Below are positions 25,716 through 32,626 of a DNA stretch of 33,968 nucleotides, in pieces. Source of the DNA: Bacteroidota bacterium (GTDB lineage Bacteria; Bacteroidota; Bacteroidia; Chitinophagales; Saprospiraceae). Each line of letters opens with the position of its first letter. Within the stretch, counting starts at the first letter, position 1. The stretch covers positions 1 to 33,968 of the forward strand of contig CAUJDW010000152.1 of the NCBI GenBank assembly GCA_963169455.1, written 5' to 3'. Position numbers and translations under genes: made by a program. The notes under the pieces were generated by a model. That model made no database searches and was not told the DNA's origin. It saw only the letters and a program-made list of their open reading frames with translations.

Positions 25716-26769
25716 TAACGGACTCTAACTGCCGGGCGCTTTTTTCCCAGCTATCCTGCCTGCTTTTTTTAATCAGGTTTTGGTGAAGCTTCCCATAGAG
25801 GCTCGGATTTTGCAGAAGTTCCAGGAGGGCAGCCAGAATGCTTTCGGCTTCAGGGTTTGCCCACACGGCCTCTTCTTCCCCTAATTGCTCTACGAGGGCT
25901 CCAACCCGCGTGCAGGCCATAGGTATGCCCGCCGAAATTCCTAAGGTTAGTATCCCGGATTGGCTGGCTTCCAAGTAGGGCAACACGAGAATATCGTGTT
26001 CATTTAACAGCCTGGCCATCTTTTCCTCCGACAGCCAGCCGAGCTCCCATCTGATCTTTTCGGAAGAGAAACCGGCCTTTATCTGGTAATTCGGCGCTCC
26101 GGCAATAGTCAGGTGGCTGAAAATATCCTCCGGAAGCCGGGAAACAGCCTCAAGTAGCAGCTCTATTCCCTTATACTTAACTATTCTGCCAAGAAAGAGC
26201 AAAGCTGGCCTGGCAGGCAGAATGCGCCCGGCAGCTTTCAGCCCGGGCAACGGCAGTACAGCATGGGGAATCACATGGTTGCGACCCCGAAAATTAATCT
26301 GCTTCAGGGCTGTGTCTCGTTCATGTTGGCTGAGGAATATGAGCTGGTTTCCCCATCTCATGCTCAGGCCGAGCAGCCATTGCTCCCAGAAGTGATGCTC
26401 TCCCAGATGTAAACCGCTTTCGTGGATGGTGACAATGCTTTTTCCTTTCTTCAGCCGGAAAGCCAAAATCAAAAAAGGGTTCCAGGGGTGAAAAACCGGG
26501 AAGTAAGCAATGCTGTACCCCTTGCGGATATCCATCAAAACCCGGGCTATCAGCCACGGCAGAATGATGCAGGAACTGAGGATAAATTCCACTTTATTCC
26601 TGTAAGTCGGTATCCGGTAACTATCTTTGGGCAGCGTCTCGGTAGAAAATGCAGAGGAATATACCTTGATCTCTATCCCCCTGGAATGGTTTATCATTTG
26701 GGTGGCATAGGGAACGCATCCCGAGCGGGATAACAGAAAGGCGAGTATTTTTTTGTTACCCTTATCCAT
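25702..26769 (-). CDS. Glycosyltransferase family 4 protein
   Basis: 355 residues of GT-B type. The N-domain ends in KGKSIVTIHESGLHLGEHHFW; the C-domain has LLFLGRIVKYKGIELLLEA, a GWLSEEKMARLLNEHDILVLPY segment and SGILTLGISAGIPMACTRVG, the hallmark GT4 order (GR, K near the phosphate site, then the E/S-G-loop). A retaining cytosolic sugar transfer from a nucleotide sugar is expected; the donor cannot be read. Its ATG at 26769 is 11 bases from the likely wecB start, in divergent orientation, so each promoter must lie inside the neighbouring coding region. It also overlaps the convergent GT4 gene by 14 bases at its 3' end. Confidence 0.8.
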   Translation of the reverse strand: MDKGNKKILAFLLSRSGCVPYATQMINHSRGIEIKVYSSAFSTETLPKDSYRIPTYRNKVEFILSSCIILPWLIARVLMDIRKGYSIAYFPVFHPWNPFLILAFRLKKGKSIVTIHESGLHLGEHHFWEQWLLGLSMRWGNQLIFLSQHERDTALKQINFRGRNHVIPHAVLPLPGLKAAGRILPARPALLFLGRIVKYKGIELLLEAVSRLPEDIFSHLTIAGAPNYQIKAGFSSEKIRWELGWLSEEKMARLLNEHDILVLPYLEASQSGILTLGISAGIPMACTRVGALVEQLGEEEAVWANPEAESILAALLELLQNPSLYGKLHQNLIKKSRQDSWEKSARQLESVIMMM

Positions 26770-26780
26770 TGGAAAAAGTT

Positions 26781-27917
26781 GTGAAAAAGATACTTTTCAT
26801 CATTGGCACCCGTCCGGAAGCTATTAAATTATCTCCGCTCCTCAAAGCCTTTCGCGCTGAACCCGGCCTTTTCAACATACTGGCCTGCCACACCGGCCAG
26901 CATGGGGGGCTAGCGTTGGAAGCCCTGGAGTTTTTTGAACAGAAAGCCGACATTTCACTACAACCCGGCCAGGGGGGAACGCGGAGCCTGTCAGGGCTTT
27001 TTGCGGGTATTGTTGAGCAGTTGGGGAAGGTGGTTGAAGCGCTTCGCCCAGACTGTGTTGTTGTCCAGGGGGATACCACTTCGGCATTTGCCGGTGCACT
27101 TTGTGGCTTTTTTGCGCAGATTCCTGTAGCGCATGTAGAAGCAGGCCTGAGGACTAATGAGTTTTACTATCCGTTTCCGGAAGAGATGAATCGCAGGATA
27201 ATCGGTTCTCTGGCTTCCTTTCATTTTGCTCCGACGGAAAGCGCCCGGCAGAACCTTTTGCGGGAGGGAATACCTTACAGCCGCATTTTGGTAACAGGTA
27301 ATACAGGGATTGACGCATTGAAGATAGGGTTGAGGTACCTGGAGATGGGAAAAGGGAAAGAAGAATGGGAAAAATTACAATCGTTTCTGGCGCCGGGACG
27401 GAAGCTGATCCTTGTCACTCTTCATCGGCGGGAGAACCAGGGAGAGAAAATGGCCGGGATATGCCGGGCAATCAAGGTTATTGCGGAAATGGGTGGAATA
27501 CAGATATTGTTTCCAGTTCATCCTAATCCGGCTGTCCACGATGTCGTTAATGGCGAGTTGGCAGGCATCAAGGACGTGCTGCTATCGCCTCCGCTGTCCT
27601 ATCCCTCTTTCCTGTATGCAATGAAACAATGCCATCTCATTCTGACCGATAGCGGAGGCATCCAGGAAGAGGCTCCAAGTATTGGAAAACGGGTCATTTT
27701 ACTCAGAGAGCAAACAGAGCGCCCTGAGGCGGTGGCCAGTCGGTGCGTACAGGTTGTTGGGGTTGAGCCGGAAGCGATCATTAATGCGGTTGTTATGCTT
27801 CTCTCCCAGGAAGGCACTGGGATTATTGAAACTAACCCTTTTGGAGACGGCCATGCCAGCGAACGCATTTTGGCCTTTTTGAAGGCGCACTTATTAGTGG
27901 GGCATTACCTTTTTTGA
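26781..27917 (+). CDS. wecB: UDP-N-acetylglucosamine 2-epimerase (non-hydrolysing)
   Basis: 378 residues from the GTG at 26781, giving the canonical MKKILFIIGTRPEAIKL. A TTG at 26769 is in frame and would add four residues. Catalytic and binding blocks are intact: VVQGDTTSAFAGAL, VAHVEAGLRTNEFYYPFPEE, VTLHRRENQGEKM, FPVHPNPAVHD and LILTDSGGIQEEAPS. The enzyme interconverts UDP-GlcNAc and UDP-ManNAc, a precursor for mannosaminuronic or other amino-sugar residues of surface glycans. No UDP-ManNAc dehydrogenase (WecC) lies next to it, so ManNAc may be used directly or oxidised by an enzyme encoded elsewhere. Its stop overlaps by 24 bases the 3' end of the convergent GT4 gene. Confidence 0.92.
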   Translation: MKKILFIIGTRPEAIKLSPLLKAFRAEPGLFNILACHTGQHGGLALEALEFFEQKADISLQPGQGGTRSLSGLFAGIVEQLGKVVEALRPDCVVVQGDTTSAFAGALCGFFAQIPVAHVEAGLRTNEFYYPFPEEMNRRIIGSLASFHFAPTESARQNLLREGIPYSRILVTGNTGIDALKIGLRYLEMGKGKEEWEKLQSFLAPGRKLILVTLHRRENQGEKMAGICRAIKVIAEMGGIQILFPVHPNPAVHDVVNGELAGIKDVLLSPPLSYPSFLYAMKQCHLILTDSGGIQEEAPSIGKRVILLREQTERPEAVASRCVQVVGVEPEAIINAVVMLLSQEGTGIIETNPFGDGHASERILAFLKAHLLVGHYLF

Positions 27918-29075
27918 GCGTTGTTTCCATTTTAAAAGACGCCTTACCGCTTCCATATAAAACCCGATCACGATCCCCTCATCGAACTCCAAAACGGCTT
28001 TTTTTCGCCCTTCAAATCCCATCTGGCTGCGTTTGGAGGGGCTTAATCCGAGAAAGTATTCCATTGAGCTGATCAGGGCCCGAGAATCCCCGGGAGGGCA
28101 TAGCAGCCCGTTTCTGCCGTGCTCCACCACCTCGCGGCAGCCCATAGTGTCTGTGGTGATGATCGGCCTGGCCATACTGGCGGCTTCCAGAAGAATTCTT
28201 GAAATGCCTTCGTGAAAAGACGGCAGCACCACACAATCCGCCTCAGCCAGGAAGGGCCGGATGTCTTCGGTTTCGCCCTGGTAGTCGATGATGCCCTGTT
28301 CTTTCCATTCCTGCACCAGCTCGTAGGACACGCCGTCGGGGTGTTCGGGCACGATGAAGCCCACCATTTCGAAGCGAACGTTGGCGCCGCGGGCCCGGAA
28401 ATAGCGGGCCGCCTCGTAAAACTCGCGGATGCCTTTGCTCCAGACGATGCGCCCGGCGTAGAGGAAGCGGGTGGGGGCGCTGGATTCCCCCGCCGCCGCC
28501 CGCCGCCCTTCCTGCGGGCGGTACCAGTTGATGTCCACGCCTTCGCTGGGCAGCAGGAAGGCTTTTGCCGGGCTTACGGCGCCTTTGCCGAGGAAGAGCT
28601 GCATGTCGTCGCGATTGAGGAACCACAGCTCGCGGGTGAACAGGGCGGCCAGGCGGTACAGGGCCATCAGGGCCAGGCGGGCCAGGCGCTTGCCTTTGTC
28701 GCGCAGCAGCCCCAGCCCGGTGGTGATGGCCACCGAGGGAATGCCGCACCAGGCCGCCGCCAGCGTGCCGTATATGTTGGGCTTGGCCGTGTAGTGGAAA
28801 ATCAGGGCAAACCGGTAACGCCGGTATATGCGGATGAGCTGAAGGATTATCGCCAGCTCGGAAAAGGGGTTCTTGCTGTAAATGCCGATGGGCAGGTGGA
28901 TGAAGTGGTAGCCCTCGGCAATGAGCCGCGTGCTGTAGTGGTCTTTGGGCGCCAGCACATACACTTCAAAACCTTCTTCCTTCAGCCGCCGCAGCAGGCC
29001 GAGCCGGAAATTGTACGTGTACCAGGAGGAGTTGGCTACCAGCGCAATGCGCTGTGGGGCTTGTTGTCTTCTCAT
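27894..29075 (-). CDS. Glycosyltransferase family 4 protein (PglA-like)
   Basis: 393 residues from the ATG at 29075 (MRRQQAPQRIALVANSSWY). The frame remains open to 29252, but that part crosses a repeat element and is not used. The N-domain YNFRLGLLRRLKEEGFEVYV and HYTAKPNIYGTLAAAWCGIP, and the C-domain FLYAGRIVWSKGIREFYEAA, SFHEGISRILLEAASMARPI and GCREVVEHGRNGLLCPPGD, are typical of PglA/WbpX-like GT4 enzymes that add HexNAc or mannose to a lipid-linked glycan. The 5' two-thirds is very GC-rich (46 of 60 bases G+C at 28441-28500), whereas the 3' third from about 28,290 is near 50%. The composition change falls between the N-terminal and C-terminal domains, in keeping with a recombinant gene. 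Confidence 0.85.
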   Translation of the reverse strand: MRRQQAPQRIALVANSSWYTYNFRLGLLRRLKEEGFEVYVLAPKDHYSTRLIAEGYHFIHLPIGIYSKNPFSELAIILQLIRIYRRYRFALIFHYTAKPNIYGTLAAAWCGIPSVAITTGLGLLRDKGKRLARLALMALYRLAALFTRELWFLNRDDMQLFLGKGAVSPAKAFLLPSEGVDINWYRPQEGRRAAAGESSAPTRFLYAGRIVWSKGIREFYEAARYFRARGANVRFEMVGFIVPEHPDGVSYELVQEWKEQGIIDYQGETEDIRPFLAEADCVVLPSFHEGISRILLEAASMARPIITTDTMGCREVVEHGRNGLLCPPGDSRALISSMEYFLGLSPSKRSQMGFEGRKKAVLEFDEGIVIGFYMEAVRRLLKWKQRSKKVMPH

Positions 29076-29156
29076 CGATGCGTTGTGCTTCTCTTGCGAT
29101 AGCGCCGGCTGCAAGGTAGGGTTTTTGAGGCATAGGGCATAGGGCAAGGGCATGTG

Positions 29157-29234
29157 AAAAGGTGCACCGCAGCTTTTCATCCCGACGAGATCCGGTGGAT
29201 CGAAATCGGGAGGGCTTATGAAAAGCTGCTTTTT
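29157..29234. repeat. Structured repeat element, copy A
   Basis: The first 58 bases (29157-29214) match 32553-32610 in inverted orientation with four differences. Copy A also has an outer 12-bp perfect inverted repeat: GCAGCTTTTCAT (29169-29180) with ATGAAAAGCTGC (29218-29229). Inside this are CCCGA/TCGGG and GATCC-GGT-GGATC, so most of it can fold as one long interrupted hairpin, followed on the plus strand by five T residues (29230-29234). It lies in the leader of the GT4 gene and could act as a terminator or a miniature mobile element. Confidence 0.75.
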
Positions 29235-29284
29235 GGGGTGGCAGGTTGACATCCTTATTTCTCAGGCCGTTGAGCGGAGCCGAA

Positions 29285-29651
29285 AGGGCCTCCACCGTGG
29301 CAGCTTTCTCCAGTTCTTCCGTCAGCCTGGCGCATAATGTTTCGGCCAGGGCGGGCACTTTATAGTAATCCACAAAATACCGGTTACCGGCGCGCACATT
29401 GCCCAGGCGGTACTGCCCCTGCGAACTGCCGACATCCCCAAAGACGGTTTTGTACAGGCTTCCTGTATTTTTTAAAACCAGTGCATTGATTTGCCGAATG
29501 AAATCGGGAGTGATCTTCCGCTTGTTTTCTGCCTGGGAAAGGACGAATTGCAGCGCTTCGTAATGGCATAGTGGTTGAACTTGTCATAGTCCACGGCTTG
29601 CGACAGGTTCAGGCTGCGGTATTGTTCCACCAATGCCAGTACGGTTTCCAT
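29285..29651 (-). pseudogene. Decayed Fic-family gene (internal deletion and 3' truncation)
   Basis: Reading on the minus strand from ATG 29651, the frame gives METVLALVEQYRSLNL then SQAVDYDKFNHYAIT, a typical start of Fic-family AMP-transferases. At about 29,562 the match jumps to another frame: ALQFVLSQAENKRKIT, DFIRQINALVLKNTG, YKTVFGDVGSSQGQYRLG, YFVDYYKVPALAETL and ARLTEELEKA. The segment normally joining them, with the HSxxIEG-like inhibitory motif, is missing, so an out-of-frame deletion is inferred. Homology then ends near 29,285, before the HPFxxGNGR catalytic motif, and runs into a repeat element. No functional Fic protein can be made. Fic genes often belong to toxin-antitoxin or signalling modules, but no partner is visible here. 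Confidence 0.75.
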
Positions 29652-29713
29652 AAGTAATGCTTTATGCCTGGTTTAACAGTTGGGGTGTGGTTTTCGTTTC
29701 CAGGAGGGCTACT

Positions 29714-29769
29714 CCATATAACCATATAACCATATAGCCATATAGCCATATAGCCATATAGCCATATAG
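29714..29769. repeat. 8-bp tandem array, 7 copies of CCATATAR
   Basis: Two copies of CCATATAA are followed by five of CCATATAG, without interruption. The array lies 17 bases past the manC stop codon and is therefore outside any coding region. Likely prone to copy-number slippage. Confidence 0.9.
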
Positions 29770-29786
29770 CCCCCCTCCCTGCCACC

Positions 29787-30869
29787 TCAGAGAAACCCCT
29801 CCTCGATCTCCCCCGTCACCCTTTTGATCTCCTGTTCGCGGCTTTTTGGCCAGATGAGCAGGGCGTCGCCTTCGTCCACGATGATGAAGTCGTCCAGGCC
29901 GCCGATGACGAGCAGTTTGCCCTGGGGGGCGCGCACCAGGCAGTTGTAGGTGTCGTAGAGTTTGACCTTATCGCCCTGCAGCACGTTGCCGTGGCTGCCG
30001 GGCGTACTTTCGGCGTGCAGCGAGGCCCAGGTGCCGAGGTCCGACCAGCCGAAGCTGCTGGGGATGGTATATACGTTGGGCGCCTTTTCCATGATAGCGT
30101 AGTCGACGCTGATGGAAGGCGTAGTTGGGTAGGCCTGCCCGATGAAGGCCTGCTCCGAGGGGCTGTTGTAGTGCTCCTGGCCGGCGGCGAGGATGCGGTA
30201 GATGTCGCCGGCGTACTCGCGGAAGGCCTTGAGCACGGATTCCACGCGCCAGGCGAAGATGCCGGCGTTCCAGAGGTAGTCGCCGCTGGACAAGTATTCG
30301 CGGGCCTTTTCCAGAGGCGGCTTCTCGGTGAAGCTGAGCACCTTGTGGAGCCCCCCAGTATCCCCTTGAAGCGGGGATTTGTCGTATTTGATGTATCCGT
30401 AGCCCGTATCGGGGCGGGTAGGCTGAATGCCCAGGGTGAGCAGGGCGTCGTGCTGAGCGGTGAAGGCCAGCCCGGCCCGCAGGGTGTCGAGGAAGGCCTC
30501 TTCGTGCAGGATGATGTGGTCGCTGGGCGCCACCACCATGTTGGCCTCCGGGTTGAGGGCCTGCAGCCTGAAGGCCGTGTAGGCGATGCAGGGCGCTGTA
30601 TTGTTCCGCGACGGCTCGGCCAGTATCTGGTTGTCTGAAATGCCGGGCAGCTGCTCCTTCACCAGCCCGGCGTACTGCTGGTTGGTGACGATGTAAATGT
30701 GCCCGGCCGGGCAGAGCTTCTCAAAGCGCTCGAAGGTGAGCTGCAACAGCGACTTGCCCACGCCGAGGATGTCCAGGAACTGCTTGGGCCGCGCCGCCCG
30801 GCTGGCCGGCCAGAAGCGCGAACCGACGCCCCCGGCCATGATGGCGACATAAATGTTCGATGTATTCAT
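29787..30869 (-). CDS. manC: Mannose-1-phosphate guanylyltransferase (GDP-mannose pyrophosphorylase)
   Basis: 360 residues, the length of the single-domain enzyme. Motifs: VAIMAGGVGSRFWPASR with PKQFLDILG for GTP and the phosphate, ILAEPSRNNTAPCIAY, VVAPSDHII, GIQPTRPDTGYGYIKY, FTEKPPLEKA with YLWNAGIFAW for the sugar phosphate, and SVDYAIMEK with FGWSDLGTW. It makes GDP-mannose from mannose 1-phosphate and GTP for surface polysaccharide and GDP-fucose or rhamnose routes. No phosphomannose-isomerase domain is fused to it. It lies in the locus between the fic remnant and the ATPase gene, with a 204-base leader that holds a 9-bp hairpin. Clear assignment; the symbol follows function. Confidence 0.92.
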   Translation of the reverse strand: MNTSNIYVAIMAGGVGSRFWPASRAARPKQFLDILGVGKSLLQLTFERFEKLCPAGHIYIVTNQQYAGLVKEQLPGISDNQILAEPSRNNTAPCIAYTAFRLQALNPEANMVVAPSDHIILHEEAFLDTLRAGLAFTAQHDALLTLGIQPTRPDTGYGYIKYDKSPLQGDTGGLHKVLSFTEKPPLEKAREYLSSGDYLWNAGIFAWRVESVLKAFREYAGDIYRILAAGQEHYNSPSEQAFIGQAYPTTPSISVDYAIMEKAPNVYTIPSSFGWSDLGTWASLHAESTPGSHGNVLQGDKVKLYDTYNCLVRAPQGKLLVIGGLDDFIIVDEGDALLIWPKSREQEIKRVTGEIEEGFL

Positions 30870-31012
30870 GGTTTACCGGGTTGGTGGTGGTAAAGGTAAG
30901 GTTTTTTACGGGGTAGGAAGCGGATTGTTCCCGGCGGCCCGGGGCAATCTCGCATTTAACTTTTTTTGCATCGACTACCGGCATGCGCATCCTGCGGGAA
31001 GCCGGGTTAAGT

Positions 31013-31039
31013 CGTCCGACGGCTCAAAATCGTCGGACG
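31013..31039. terminator. Perfect 9-bp hairpin between ATPase and manC
   Basis: CGTCCGACG (31013-31021) pairs exactly with CGTCGGACG (31031-31039) with a 9-base loop. It lies 35 bases beyond the ATPase stop codon in the same transcription direction and about 144 bases before the manC start. No U-run follows, so it might be a weak or factor-dependent terminator, an mRNA-end stabiliser, or a spacer palindrome. Confidence 0.5.
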
Positions 31040-31073
31040 GCCAGCCTTTGCCGGCCCATTATCAGTTTCTGGT

Positions 31074-32327
31074 TTACACCTCTTTGGCCAGAAGCTGATG
31101 CCAGGGGATAAATCGCACTTCGGTATTTTCAATAATAACTGATGCAGACAAGGCCCGGTTGACGACCCAGGCTTCCGGCGGCCGGTATTTAATGAGAAAG
31201 CTCCGCAGGGAACGGGATACTTCCGGTTGTTTTAAACGGGAGGCCTTTATTTCAACAGGGAGTTGGTTAAGCGCTTTGTCGACGACAAAGTCGACCTCCG
31301 CCTGCCCTTTGGTTCTCCAATAGTGAATGGAGTGTAAGGTATCGCTAAGTTTCTGCCGGAGCAGGCTATAGACGAAATTCTGGAACAGAAAACCGGTATC
31401 CTTCAAACTGGATATCCTTCCGGCTGTTTCCAAAGCGATATTGCGCAGGCCCAGGTCGCGATAGTAGGCTTGGGGCGCCTTGGCGATTTCTTTTTCCTTA
31501 TTGCGAAAAAAAGGAGTGATCAGGCTGAGCACGAAAGTTTTTTCCGCATACCACAAATAGTTCTTTAAAGTTGAAAACGAAAGGCCGGCATCGCGGGAAA
31601 GGGCTGAATAATCCAGTTGTTGCCCGATCCGGACGGCCAGCAGGCGCATCATGGTAACAAAGGCCTGGCTTTTTTCAAGCTGAAGCAGCAACTGGATATC
31701 TTTTTCCAGGTAACTTTGATAAATCTCCTGGAGGACCAGCACTTTTTCCCGGGCGCTTTGCTCCAGCACTACCCTTGGATAGCCACCGAAATTGAGATAT
31801 TCCAGGAGCAGGGTTTCCGCCTTTTCCGGATGCAGGGCCAGGAATTGGGATAACTTTCCGCTGAACTGATATCTGGTCCTGTAATCGGCAAATTCCTCAA
31901 AGGATAATGTGGATAATTCGAATATTCGCTTCCTTCCGGCCAGGGATTCGTGTATCTTTTCCTTCAGCTCCAGGCTTCCTGAGCCGGAAACGATGAACTT
32001 GTAGGGCAAGCCCAGGTCGTAAATGCCTTTGAGAAACAGCCCGGCGTTTTCCTTTCGCTGGATTTCATCAATGAATACATAAGCCCGCTGTCTCCCGCTT
32101 GCCAGGGCCAGGTATTCCACCAGCTTTTGCTGATTTTCAAAAAGCTGGAAATCCGGCTGGTAGTCCAGGTTAAAGAAAAAGCAACGGGAGCCTTCCCCCT
32201 CCAACCGGCTGAGCAAAGCGCTCAGTAAAGTCGTTTTGCCTGCCTGCCGAGGCCCTACCAATAAGGTAATCTCTTTGGCGCTTAAGTGGCTGGCAAGGCC
32301 TTCAAATAATGTTCTTTTTATTTCCAA
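31074..32327 (-). CDS. AAA ATPase with DUF4143 C-terminal domain
   Basis: 417 residues if read from the TTG at 32327 (MEIKRTLFEGLASHL). No ATG is available; a TTG at 32423 would extend it across its own likely promoter. The ATPase half has Walker A in LLVGPRQAGKTTLL and Walker B in AYVFIDEIQ, then sensor-like FIVSGSGSLELK. The C-terminal half is DUF4143, ending with IHYWRTKGQAEVDFVVDKAL and PVEIKAS, which resembles a restriction-endonuclease-like D...ExK core. Such proteins are widespread in Bacteria and Archaea and have no established function; a mobile or stress-related role is often suspected. Here it interrupts a polysaccharide locus and has its own promoter, so it is probably an independent insert. 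Confidence 0.85.
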   Translation of the reverse strand: MEIKRTLFEGLASHLSAKEITLLVGPRQAGKTTLLSALLSRLEGEGSRCFFFNLDYQPDFQLFENQQKLVEYLALASGRQRAYVFIDEIQRKENAGLFLKGIYDLGLPYKFIVSGSGSLELKEKIHESLAGRKRIFELSTLSFEEFADYRTRYQFSGKLSQFLALHPEKAETLLLEYLNFGGYPRVVLEQSAREKVLVLQEIYQSYLEKDIQLLLQLEKSQAFVTMMRLLAVRIGQQLDYSALSRDAGLSFSTLKNYLWYAEKTFVLSLITPFFRNKEKEIAKAPQAYYRDLGLRNIALETAGRISSLKDTGFLFQNFVYSLLRQKLSDTLHSIHYWRTKGQAEVDFVVDKALNQLPVEIKASRLKQPEVSRSLRSFLIKYRPPEAWVVNRALSASVIIENTEVRFIPWHQLLAKEV

Positions 32328-32328
32328 G

Positions 32329-32364
32329 CCTACTATTTTTAAGGCTAATTTAAGTAATAGTAGG
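32329..32364 (-). promoter_or_regulatory. Perfect dyad overlapping the ATPase promoter (operator-like)
   Basis: CCTACTATT (32329-32337) and AATAGTAGG (32356-32364) form a perfect 9-bp inverted repeat with an 18-base spacer. One half lies between the -33 and -7 boxes and the other at or just after the expected start of transcription, the arrangement expected for a repressor or autoregulatory site. It could also form a hairpin in a longer transcript. Confidence 0.5.
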
Positions 32365-32375
32365 GTTAAATCAAA
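32345..32375 (-). promoter_or_regulatory. Promoter of the ATPase gene, Bacteroidota type
   Basis: On the minus strand TTTG (32372-32375) is followed by exactly 19 bases and TAAATTAG (32345-32352), five of six informative positions of the TAnnTTTG box. The start of transcription would fall near 32,338, giving a leader of about ten bases before the TTG at 32327. It supports that start over the upstream TTG at 32423. Confidence 0.5.
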
Positions 32376-32530
32376 GGGCAGCTTTAATAATAGTTGACTT
32401 TGTCTCCCGCTCACCTCTTCCAAAGGAGGGGAAATCGGGGCTCTTCCGGGAGATGGCTTCCCGGCGGCGCCTGAATCGGGATTTAATGGATTTAAGGATT
32501 ACCGGGATTATAGCTGGCGCCTAATGTGGC

Positions 32531-32546
32531 GCAGGCTTCAGCCTGC
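32531..32546. repeat. Short perfect palindrome next to repeat copy B
   Basis: GCAGGC-TTCA-GCCTGC, a 6-bp stem with a tetraloop. It takes the place of the right arm found in copy A of the adjacent 58-bp element. Confidence 0.55.
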
Positions 32547-32552
32547 GTACCG

Positions 32553-32610
32553 CCTTCCCGGTTTCGATCCACTGGATCTCATCGGGATGAAAAGCTGCGG
32601 TGCACCTTTT
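32553..32610. repeat. Structured repeat element, copy B (inverted relative to A)
   Basis: Reverse complement of 29157-29214 with four substitutions in 58 bases. The inner GATCC-AGT-GGATC hairpin is kept, but the outer right arm is absent. Together with copy A it brackets a 3.4-kb segment (fic remnant, manC, ATPase). Homologous inversion or excision between larger copies elsewhere is possible. Confidence 0.75.
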
Positions 32611-32626
32611 CAACTGCCGCACTGTC

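Larger units (their letters stand above)
15545..28290. other. Lower-GC segment with both edges inside genes
   Basis: Hand counts of 60-base lines give 36/60 G+C at 14041 and 40/60 at 15481, then 27, 24 and 22/60 at 15541, 15601 and 15901. At the other end they are 31/60 at 28021 and 28261, then 37, 40 and 46/60 at 28321, 28381 and 28441. The interior is mixed (about 45-60%) but lower on average than the flanks. The left edge lies in the C25 domain of the PorU-like gene and the right edge in a GT4 gene. Replacement of the block by homologous recombination within conserved genes is the simplest biological reading; a chimeric assembly is the technical one. Confidence 0.5.

Noticed and set aside
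29157-29252. N-terminal extension of the GT4 protein up to 29252
   Set aside because: The extra 59 residues are a translation of repeat copy A and its flank; GT4 homology begins right after the ATG at 29075.
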